Origin: an uncultured Haliea sp.
GTDB lineage: Bacteria > Pseudomonadota > Gammaproteobacteria > Pseudomonadales > Halieaceae
DNA length: 64,000 nt
Direction of reading: 5' to 3'
NCBI GenBank assembly: GCA_947258585.1
Contig: CAMYIZ010000074.1
Coordinates: 109,166-173,165 of the forward strand
Part shown: positions 10,086 to 17,396 of the stretch, one piece after another
Layout of the letters: each line of letters begins with the position of its first letter
How positions within the stretch are numbered: position 1 is the stretch's first letter
Notes under the pieces: generated by a model
What the model was told of the DNA's origin: nothing
The model's input: only the letters and a program-made list of their open reading frames with translations
Database searches by the model: none
Program-made: the position numbers and the translations under genes

Positions 10086-10298
10086 ACTGCAACTCTCTTA
10101 CCATCAAATTTTAATTTGAATTTCAATGCCACATATGAACCGTTTGGATCAAATTGGTACGTTTCTGGGCAGGTCACAAACCTCACCGATAAAAAGAAGC
10201 CGTCACAAATGTTTAATTTTGCGAGCCTATACCAGACTGGACAAATTAACTACTTTCCGCCCAGAATGTATAAGATAGAAGTCGGGTATCGTTGGTAG
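10086..10298 (+). pseudogene. TonB-dependent receptor, C-terminal part after IS66
   Basis: Begins with the second copy of the target duplication (10086-10093) and encodes the last barrel strands of the receptor (GSNWYVSGQVTNLTDKKKPS to RMYKIEVGYRW). The protein ends in an aromatic residue, as outer-membrane barrels do. Fused after 7774 it continues the frame exactly (NDTAT then LLPSNF). It has no ribosome site of its own and is unlikely to be translated alone. Confidence 0.93.
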
Positions 10299-10693
10299 TA
10301 AATCAATTTTGGGGTTAGCCAACTTCTAAAGTAGTATTTTTTCTGGAAGCTGGGTAACCCTATTTGGGACATGTGTTGTTCAGTGCTGCTGTACCCTCGG
10401 CGTAATGATTAGGAACTCGGGTTCGGATTTCATCAAGGCGCCTGCTGGATTAATCATGAGGAGCAGACCAAGACGCCGAATTTATTACAGCAGACCGAAT
10501 CTCATCTCCAGTTACGATCCGAGGGGCGTCCATTACATTACCTGTCTCGGGATGAGCTCCATTTGTGCAGAAAATTAATTCATCGTTCAATGCAGTTTCA
10601 ATAGTCTGTTATGTTTTAGCTGACTGTGTAGCTTCCATATCTGATAACGTAACCAATCCGTCGACCTATATTTGGCCTTGGTGGTAAAATCCG
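10299..10693. other. Non-coding gap between receptor and LAL regulator
   Basis: About 395 bases between two converging genes. A T-rich run near 10336-10343 after GGGGTTAGCC..., together with GGGTAACCC downstream, could terminate the receptor transcript, but no strong hairpin is evident. No gene or mobile-element end is recognised. Confidence 0.5.
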
Positions 10694-13459
10694 TTAATCT
10701 CCTATTCCCATGGAGCGAGCCAGCGCTATCAATTTCACGCGACTGTTTGCGCCAACCTTGCCATAGAGATTCTTCATGTGGAATTTGACAGTGTTGGTGC
10801 TAACAAATAAACGTTCGGCGATCTCGATATTGGAAAATCCTGACACAACCAGATTAAGCACTTCTTCTTCCTTTTTAGTCAACTGCTCGATCAGACGGTT
10901 ACTATCATGTTCGGCGACATTATGGTGGGATTCGTTGTGGTCGTCCTCAATAAAGCATGAAATGAAGTCGTGCAGTTTTGTCTTCTTCCGGGTAACGTTT
11001 TGGTCATAAATGTCACTGATGAGTTCCATACAGGCCTGACCCTCTTCAAAGAAAGTCGCGACGTAGAACTGGGGGGCGGCAAGTTCTAGTGCCGTAGACA
11101 TCAGCGCCTTGGCTTGCGAGGCATTGTTGGTCAGCCTGCAGGCGATACTTTGTAGGATTAAGAGCTTGATTTTTCGCCGCACCCACCCGTGTTCGATGGC
11201 CTCTGATATTTCCTTGTCCAAATCGGAGATAAGTGCGTCCCGATCACCTGTGTATAATCTCAGTCTGTAGCGACAGATTGAATCATCATCGCAGCCCTCG
11301 GTGAAGTGGTAGTATTCCGGGGTTGAATAATCGCGGTCAATGCTCAATATCCGTTCCGCAATCAGGGTTGCTTCTATTACGTTCCCCCTCATCAGGGCAC
11401 GGCGGACATGCTCCCGGCGAACAGCCATTATTAGGCGATTATTTTGGCGGTCAATGCCCAGTTTCTCCGCTTGCATCAAAAATTCAACGGAGTCGTAGCC
11501 ATTGTTGTCGTTGATTTCGCTGGCGCGTGCCAAGCTAATGTAGGACGCGATCAGCCATTCGGTGGGAAGTGTCTTTGATATGGTATCAATGGTGTCGCGT
11601 AAGTGACTTTCCGCCTCGACAAATTGGCCGGATTCGTAAAGTGCATGGCCGTAGGTCGATGACAATACGGCAGACGAGAAAGAGCCCTGAACACGCAGAT
11701 CTTCACTGTCGAGGCCGTCCTTCAACCTTTGTAATGCCAGTTTCAGATCGCCAGTTTGCATCAGTGAGATGGATATCAGTGCAACCGCATAGGCGCCGCT
11801 GAATGCTGCGTACCCGGCCTCTGATAATGAAAGTCCGACGGTAGCTTCACCTTTTGCTAATACGAAGTTTCGTTTTCTCAACTGGTATATGGCGGAGAGG
11901 TTACCTAGGGCGCTCATGCTAAATAGTTGGTATTGGGGAATCTCCCCCATTTCTATTTCAAGCTTCGGCAAAAGCTTCGCGAAGGCATCGAAATCATTGT
12001 TTACGTAGTAATAGCAGCAGCGGAGGATTTTAGAAGCGGATAGTAATTCCCTGGCGTCGCTGTTTCTGGCGAAGAGGTTTTCGAGCCATTCAAGGGGCTC
12101 CATTGCCGACTTCTGCTGCAGGAAAAACAGCCGTGCCCACCCTAAGCTCAGGCAAAGCAGTGGCCGCTCCCTAACGACACTGTCTGGTAGCGAAGAACAC
12201 AGTTGCACCAGCGTCTGGAGCCTGGCATTGCACAACAGTAACACTGACCAGTCGTTGAGAATATCGGCGGCGTATTCGAATTGTTCAGCGGCGATGGCTT
12301 GTTGTGTTGCCTCGCTCCACATTTTTTCCTGTTTGAACCAGTTGGCAGCGGTGAGATGAAGTTCCTTAATACTCGACGGGTGTTTCTCCCGGTAGAAGGA
12401 CTGGAGATAATCGGAAAACAGTGAGTGATACTTGTACCAGCACTTCTTGGCATCTACTTCCCGGATAAACATACCCTTGGCTACCAGGTCCTCGAGAATG
12501 GCTTGAGCGTTACCCATACCTGTGATTGCTTCACAGAGCGGAGCCGATAGCCGGGGAAGAAAGCTGGTTTTAAGGAGGAAATCGACGTATTCGGGGGGCT
12601 GGTTCTGCATTGCATTAGCTGTCAAATAGTCGGCCAGTTCTGACTCATATCCCTGTATCCAGACCATCAGTTTATGCTTGTCTATTGCACCCCCTTTCAG
12701 CGCCAGTTGGAGTAACTGAAGAATCGCCGGCCAGCCGCCGGTTCGTCGCCTGAATTCCTCGATTTCACTGGTCGATGCCTCAATGGAAACGAGAGAGAAG
12801 AAATCCTGGATTTCCTCGGCGGTAAAGCAAAGCTCCTCCGCATTCAGAGGCCTTACCCGGCTACCGATCACGAACTTCCCTGTTGCGAATTCGGGAATCG
12901 ACCGGGTTCCGACATAGAAAGTAACGTTTGGCGGACAACGCTCTATAAGGTTACAGACAAGCGATAGGTTAGTGCTGTCGGTTATCGTCTGGAATTCGTC
13001 AAGGAACAGAGCAACAGGCTTAGTTGTTGCAGCGAGGGAATTCAGCAGATTTTCAATTGCGCTGGTTCCAACGATCTTGGCGGCGTGGTGGGATGCCTCG
13101 GCCGCGAGCATATCTTCCTGGATAGAATGCAGGAGCTGATTCAGAAGGGTGTTAAATCGACTGATATCGTTATCGGATTCGTCAAAGGTCAGCCAGCGAG
13201 TGATTACACCGCTGCGGGTAAACTCGTCATAAACCTGTTGCAGGAGCGTACTCTTGCCGTATCCCGCAGGTCCCTGAATCACGACTGCAGAGTAACGATC
13301 CCTGGATCGAATTGATTTTGTCAGGCGTGGTCTGGAGATGGCTGTCGCAAGGGGGGAGGGAGGTGAGAATTTGTAGGAGTAGTCTGGCCGTCTGCGGGCA
13401 GTATTGGTGTTAGTATGTGGAGTCATATCTGTTAGGGCATCTCTGATTAATTCAGGCAT
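10694..13459 (-). CDS. LuxR-family ATP-dependent (LAL/MalT-type) transcriptional regulator
   Basis: A 921-residue protein of the size usual for MalT/LAL regulators. Residues ~63-71 form a Walker A loop (GPAGYGKST), followed by a Walker B-like VALFLDEFQ near 165. The middle 500 residues are helical TPR-like repeats. The C-terminal ~60 residues are a LuxR/GerE helix-turn-helix (EEEVLNLVVSGFSNIEIAER, then STNTVKFHMKNLYGKV). Such proteins bind an inducer and ATP and activate nearby catabolic operons (maltose, acetoin, alkane). The closest candidate target is the ketone carboxylase operon at 15,019, now separated from it by an IS30 element. That element ends about 27 bases upstream of the ATG, so the native promoter has probably been displaced. 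Confidence 0.93.
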   Translation of the reverse strand: MPELIRDALTDMTPHTNTNTARRRPDYSYKFSPPSPLATAISRPRLTKSIRSRDRYSAVVIQGPAGYGKSTLLQQVYDEFTRSGVITRWLTFDESDNDISRFNTLLNQLLHSIQEDMLAAEASHHAAKIVGTSAIENLLNSLAATTKPVALFLDEFQTITDSTNLSLVCNLIERCPPNVTFYVGTRSIPEFATGKFVIGSRVRPLNAEELCFTAEEIQDFFSLVSIEASTSEIEEFRRRTGGWPAILQLLQLALKGGAIDKHKLMVWIQGYESELADYLTANAMQNQPPEYVDFLLKTSFLPRLSAPLCEAITGMGNAQAILEDLVAKGMFIREVDAKKCWYKYHSLFSDYLQSFYREKHPSSIKELHLTAANWFKQEKMWSEATQQAIAAEQFEYAADILNDWSVLLLCNARLQTLVQLCSSLPDSVVRERPLLCLSLGWARLFFLQQKSAMEPLEWLENLFARNSDARELLSASKILRCCYYYVNNDFDAFAKLLPKLEIEMGEIPQYQLFSMSALGNLSAIYQLRKRNFVLAKGEATVGLSLSEAGYAAFSGAYAVALISISLMQTGDLKLALQRLKDGLDSEDLRVQGSFSSAVLSSTYGHALYESGQFVEAESHLRDTIDTISKTLPTEWLIASYISLARASEINDNNGYDSVEFLMQAEKLGIDRQNNRLIMAVRREHVRRALMRGNVIEATLIAERILSIDRDYSTPEYYHFTEGCDDDSICRYRLRLYTGDRDALISDLDKEISEAIEHGWVRRKIKLLILQSIACRLTNNASQAKALMSTALELAAPQFYVATFFEEGQACMELISDIYDQNVTRKKTKLHDFISCFIEDDHNESHHNVAEHDSNRLIEQLTKKEEEVLNLVVSGFSNIEIAERLFVSTNTVKFHMKNLYGKVGANSRVKLIALARSMGIGD

Positions 13460-13485
13460 TCGTTCATAATAGACGGGGCGCGCTC

Positions 13486-14593
13486 AAACCCCAAGTGCAA
13501 CATTTTTGAGGGATAATGTTGCATGGGAAAAGTCTACGTACAGTTGAGTATTGAAGAGCGGGCGATCATTCAGGCCCAGTTGACGTTGGGTCGCAAGCCC
13601 GCGGAAATTGCCGCCAACCTGAATCGGCCACCGTCCACGATTTCGCGGGAACTGAAGCGCAATAGCTGGGTCCGGCCCAAAGAGCCTCCGCGTCCGGGAA
13701 GGCCCGCTGTGGCCGGAGGCTATCGGGCAGATGCTGCTCAAAAGCGAGCCCGGGCCTGTGCAGTCAAGCCGCGTGTGGAGCGCCGCCTGACGCTGGGGTC
13801 GGACTTGTGGCGTCATGTCATGGCGTACCTCAAGGCGGGCTACTCCCCCGAGCAGATTGCTGGCACACTGCGTTCTGTGCACTCCCAGACGCCGTCGCTG
13901 CAGGTTTCTCACGAAACCATTTATACCGCCATCTACGCGATGCCGCGTGGAGAGCTGCGTACGGAAGTGATTGGCTGGCTGCGGTTTGGTCATACCAAGC
14001 GCCGCCCACGAGCGCGAGGAGAAGACCGCCGCGGGCGTATTCCCGACATGGTTAGCATCCACGATCGGCCGCCGGAGATTGACGAACGTCTGGTCCCTGG
14101 CCACTGGGAAGGGGATCTGATCAAGGGCGCACATAACCGTTCGGCAGTGGGCACCCTGGTGGAGCGCACCACCCTCTTTACCGTTCTTTCGAAGATGGAC
14201 AACGCCAGCGCCGAGGCTGCGCTGAGTGGCTTCAGTCACGTGCTCAACCGCATTGAAGCGCAAACGCGCCTGTCGATGACCTACGATCAGGGACGTGAGA
14301 TGAGCTCTCATCAGCAACTGACGGCGGCGACCGGGGTGAAGGTCTACTTCGCGGATCCTCATAGTCCCTGGCAGCGGGGAATCAACGAAAACACCAATGG
14401 CTTGCTGCGGCAGTATTTGCCCAAGGGGACCGACTTGAGTACATTCACTCAAGAAGAGCTTGATGCCATTGCCTGGAAGCTCAACACCCGACCGCGTAAA
14501 TCGTTGGGCTTCAAATGTCCCGCGCAATTGTTTACGCCGGATGATTTCGACTTCAGACAGCATCACGCTGCTCTTTTTGCACTTGGTCATTGA
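13486..14593 (+). mobile_element. IS30-family insertion sequence
   Basis: One open IS30 transposase gene is bounded by matching 17-bp ends: 13486-13502, and 14577-14593 in inverse orientation, with 14 of 17 matching and a shared CCAAGTGCAA core. The stop codon of the transposase falls within the right repeat. I could not find a convincing short target duplication, so the exact outer limits may be off by a few bases. Confidence 0.8.
13523..14593 (+). CDS. IS30-family transposase
   Basis: A 356-residue protein. The N-terminal helix-turn-helix reads LSIEERAIIQAQLTLGRKPA and NRPPSTISRELKRN. A DDE core follows: GHWEGDLIKG (Asp), MTYDQGREMSSH (Asp) and GINENTNGLLRQYLP (Glu), each in the standard IS30 context. 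The end NTRPRKSLGFKCPAQLF is the usual IS30 C-terminus. Full length, no frameshift. The long minus-strand open frame over the same bases is a shadow. Confidence 0.95.
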   Translation: MGKVYVQLSIEERAIIQAQLTLGRKPAEIAANLNRPPSTISRELKRNSWVRPKEPPRPGRPAVAGGYRADAAQKRARACAVKPRVERRLTLGSDLWRHVMAYLKAGYSPEQIAGTLRSVHSQTPSLQVSHETIYTAIYAMPRGELRTEVIGWLRFGHTKRRPRARGEDRRGRIPDMVSIHDRPPEIDERLVPGHWEGDLIKGAHNRSAVGTLVERTTLFTVLSKMDNASAEAALSGFSHVLNRIEAQTRLSMTYDQGREMSSHQQLTAATGVKVYFADPHSPWQRGINENTNGLLRQYLPKGTDLSTFTQEELDAIAWKLNTRPRKSLGFKCPAQLFTPDDFDFRQHHAALFALGH

Positions 14594-15018
14594 AACCGCC
14601 GTGTGTTCCGGATTTGGTGGGGCGCATAAAGCAGTACACCGAACAATGCAATCCCACAGTGCAGCCGTTTGTGTGGGCCGTTACCGCTGATTCGACCCTC
14701 GCCAAGCTTGAAAGGCCATTTAAAGTTATCAAAGAGAGGCCTCACACTAGCTTAAGATATCCGTAGTCGTGGCTCTTGTCGACCTTTTCTATCGTAGTCA
14801 CTGCGTCAGGTCAGAAGGGAATGATACCCACCCGTCAATACCAATGGCCAGAGGGCTGCCTACAGGGTGGTCGACCGGGACACTGGCGCAATCTCTCCCT
14901 AAGCTTGCAATCAGCTTTGACTACGCAGCTGGGCCTAAAAACTACCTTTAGGGGTAGTGTGTTTCTTTCAGGGGGTAACTAGCATGAAATCATCCTGGAT
15001 GTCGAACTGATATGAGAA
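14594..15018. promoter_or_regulatory. Upstream control region of the ketone carboxylase operon
   Basis: A 425-base non-coding stretch between the IS30 element and the first carboxylase gene. It contains a perfect dyad at 14941-14958 and, after a GGGGG ribosome site near 14971, an eight-codon mini-ORF (14984-15010, MKSSWMSN) that ends 8 bases before the first structural ATG. No clear sigma-70 or sigma-54 promoter was recognised. Short open frames around 14769-14982 show no coding features. Confidence 0.5.
14941..14958. promoter_or_regulatory. Candidate operator dyad of the carboxylase operon
   Basis: A perfect inverted repeat ACTACC-TTTAGG-GGTAGT, 18 bp long, about 60 bases upstream of the first carboxylase gene. 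Its size and TACC/GGTA half-sites would suit a LuxR-type HTH such as that of the regulator at 10694-13459. This is inference: no second copy was found to test it. Confidence 0.4.
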
Positions 15019-16959
15019 ATGACGATGGGAAGATTAATAAATATAGACAATGGCGGCACGCTGACCGATTTCTGTGCCTTTGACGGCGAGCAGGTGTTCC
15101 ATACCAAATCGCTCACCACGCCTTTCGATCTCAGCAAGTGCTTTTTCGATGGCCTGAAAAAGCTGGCCAAGTCCATGTATGGTGACGAGGCGAAGGTCGG
15201 TGAGCTGCTGCAGAGCACCGACTATATCCGCTATTCGACCACCCAGGGTACGAACGCCCTGGTCGAGCGCAAGGGGCCGAGGCTGGGTCTACTGGTTGCC
15301 AAGGGCACCGATCCCGGCCTGCTCCAGGTAACGGATGCGGAGAAGTCGCTCTACAAGGACATTGTGGGAGGGCGCGTTGCCGAGGTCGATCTTGACCTGA
15401 CCGGCGCGGATCTCGAACTGGACCTGATGCGGGCCGTGAACCGGACCGTCGGTGAGGGCGCCAGTCGTATCGTGCTGTCGTTGACCCAGGATGATTTCCA
15501 AAGCACCGAGAACAAGCTGAACCGTATTATCGGCCGAAAATTCCCCTCGCATTTGCTGGGGGTGGTGCCGGTACTGTCAGCGGGCGGACTCAGCGACGAT
15601 ACTGACTTTGCCCGTCGTACCTGGTCGGCCCTGCTGAACGCCTTCCTGCACCCGGCAATGGAGCGTTTTCTTTATAGTGCGGATCACCGCCTGAAGGATC
15701 TGAAGACCAGAAACCCCCTGTTGATCTTCCGCAATGACGGTGGCGCCGCCCGGGTTGCTAAGACCATGGCCATCAAGTCCTACAGCTCCGGGCCCCGAGG
15801 CGGTATGGAAGGGGTGCGGGCACTGGCCGCCCACTACGGTTACAAAAAGATCCTCTCCTACGACGTGGGTGGCACCACCACGGATATCGGTGTGGTGGTG
15901 GATGGTCAGTTGGCGCAGCACTCCCAGGGAACGGTTGAAGGCGTCAAGGTCAATTTCCCTCTGGCCGAGATCTTCAGCGCCGGTGTGGGCGGCAGCTCGG
16001 TAATTACCTCCGATGGCGAGAGCATTACGGTGGGTCCTGAATCCGTTGGCGCCGCACCCGGGCCCGCCTGCTTTGGCCTGGGTGGAAAGCAAGCCACCAT
16101 TACCGACGTATTCCTGTTGATGGGTGTTTTGGACCCGGGGACTTACTTCGGCGGTGAGCTGAGCCTGGACAGCGCGCGGGCAGCCGACGTGATCGAGAAG
16201 AACGTGGCCGGACCGCTGGGCGTCAGCCTGGACGAGGCGCTGGATCTCATGTTCGCCGCCTGGGTCAGAAAAATTGCCGACGGCCTGCGGCAGTTCTCGA
16301 CCATAGATGATGACACCACCATTGCCGGTTTTGGCGGTGCGGGCGCGCTGGCCGCCACCCGTATTGCCGACGCCTGCGGCGCCCGTCGAGTCATTATTCC
16401 GGCCTTGGGCGCGGTGTTCAGCGCCTTTGGTATCGGCTTTTCCCCCATATCCCAGGTTTACCGTATGAATCTGGCGGATAAATCCAGCGCCGGCATCGCC
16501 GCTGTCATCAGCGATGCCCGCAGCCGGGCCGAGAAGGATCTGTTCGCCGAGGGCATTGATATAGCCGAATGTGACATCCGCATTTCTCTCTCGCGAATCG
16601 CCGGTGATGGCCTTGAAGAAGTCATTGAAATCAACGAGAACTCCGGGTTCCCCAGTGATTTCCACGAGGATGACAAGGCGGTGCTGGTGTACGAGGCCAG
16701 GAAAAATATTCGCGGTTTGAAGATGGCCGAGGTCGGCAACGAGACCGCGAGGGAACCGGTTATCAACAGTAAGCGGCGAGTCAATACAGGCGCGGGAAAT
16801 TTCAAGGAAATTCCGGTGGTCAGGGTCGAGGAGCAGCAGCCGGGAGCGGTCGCGGATGGCCCGTTGATTATCGAGGAATCCTTTTTTACCGGCCTGGTGG
16901 ATGAAGGTTGGACCCTGTCTGTCTCGGGGAACCGCGATCTGATCCTGGAAAAGAGATAA
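15019..16959 (+). CDS. Ketone carboxylase HyuA-like subunit (Apc1-like)
   Basis: A 646-residue member of the hydantoinase A/oxoprolinase family. The N-terminus (GRLINIDNGGTLTDFCAFDG) is the ASKHA-type phosphate-1 motif. It is followed by STTQGTNALVERKGPRLGLL and by the second half beginning ILSYDVGGTTTDIGVVVDGQ. In acetone and acetophenone carboxylases such subunits bind ATP and activate ketone and bicarbonate as phosphorylated intermediates. The start could be the ATG at 15019 or at 15025. It is the first gene of a seven-gene co-directional run. A second, only moderately similar HyuA-like gene lies two genes on. Two HyuA paralogues are a feature of acetophenone carboxylase, whereas acetone carboxylase has one. 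Confidence 0.85.
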   Translation: MTMGRLINIDNGGTLTDFCAFDGEQVFHTKSLTTPFDLSKCFFDGLKKLAKSMYGDEAKVGELLQSTDYIRYSTTQGTNALVERKGPRLGLLVAKGTDPGLLQVTDAEKSLYKDIVGGRVAEVDLDLTGADLELDLMRAVNRTVGEGASRIVLSLTQDDFQSTENKLNRIIGRKFPSHLLGVVPVLSAGGLSDDTDFARRTWSALLNAFLHPAMERFLYSADHRLKDLKTRNPLLIFRNDGGAARVAKTMAIKSYSSGPRGGMEGVRALAAHYGYKKILSYDVGGTTTDIGVVVDGQLAQHSQGTVEGVKVNFPLAEIFSAGVGGSSVITSDGESITVGPESVGAAPGPACFGLGGKQATITDVFLLMGVLDPGTYFGGELSLDSARAADVIEKNVAGPLGVSLDEALDLMFAAWVRKIADGLRQFSTIDDDTTIAGFGGAGALAATRIADACGARRVIIPALGAVFSAFGIGFSPISQVYRMNLADKSSAGIAAVISDARSRAEKDLFAEGIDIAECDIRISLSRIAGDGLEEVIEINENSGFPSDFHEDDKAVLVYEARKNIRGLKMAEVGNETAREPVINSKRRVNTGAGNFKEIPVVRVEEQQPGAVADGPLIIEESFFTGLVDEGWTLSVSGNRDLILEKR

Positions 16960-16972
16960 TGAGGAAATTGTG

Positions 16973-17374
16973 ATGCACGCGAACATGACTGAGTACCTTC
17001 GTATCAATTTGGATACGGAGATGTGGGAATGCAGGAACTGCGATAATGAGCTGATTTCTGCCCGGGATAATTATAAGCGCGGTCTGTTGGTTCACGACCG
17101 CCCTCCCCATGAAATCCATCAGCCGCTGCTGGACCCGGAAAAATACGAATACACGTTCTGTCCGGATCCGAGCTATATGGCGATTCTCGAATTTTGCTGT
17201 CCGTATTGCGGCACCATGATTGAAGTCGAGTATACGGTTCCCGGCCATGCGCCAGTTCACGATATGGAGCCGGATATCGATGATCTGAAGAAGAAAGTGG
17301 CTGGCTGGGGTGACGTGCCGGAGAAGCCGCAAATTCCTGATGTTGAAATCCCGCGACACGTACACCAGCACTAA
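16973..17374 (+). CDS. Ketone carboxylase small Cys-rich subunit (acetone carboxylase gamma-like)
   Basis: A 133-residue protein of the acetone carboxylase gamma family. Two CxxC pairs (WECRNCDNEL near residue 20 and FCCPYCGTMIEVEY near 83) suggest a zinc site. The end PGHAPVHDMEPDID is typical of the family. ATG 16973 has AGGA seven bases upstream; the adjacent GTG at 16970 is less well spaced. In characterised enzymes this small subunit is part of the core complex. It sits between two HyuA-like genes, with gaps of 13 and 22 bases. Confidence 0.88.
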   Translation: MHANMTEYLRINLDTEMWECRNCDNELISARDNYKRGLLVHDRPPHEIHQPLLDPEKYEYTFCPDPSYMAILEFCCPYCGTMIEVEYTVPGHAPVHDMEPDIDDLKKKVAGWGDVPEKPQIPDVEIPRHVHQH

Positions 17375-17396
17375 GCGTTTGCCAGAGGATAAGAAT

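Noticed and set aside
13484..14590. A 368-residue minus-strand open frame over the IS30 transposase
   Set aside because: The plus strand encodes a complete IS30 transposase with all catalytic motifs.
14594..15018. Sigma-54 promoter for the carboxylase operon
   Set aside because: A GGC word near 14885 was inspected but no GC element at the right spacing exists.
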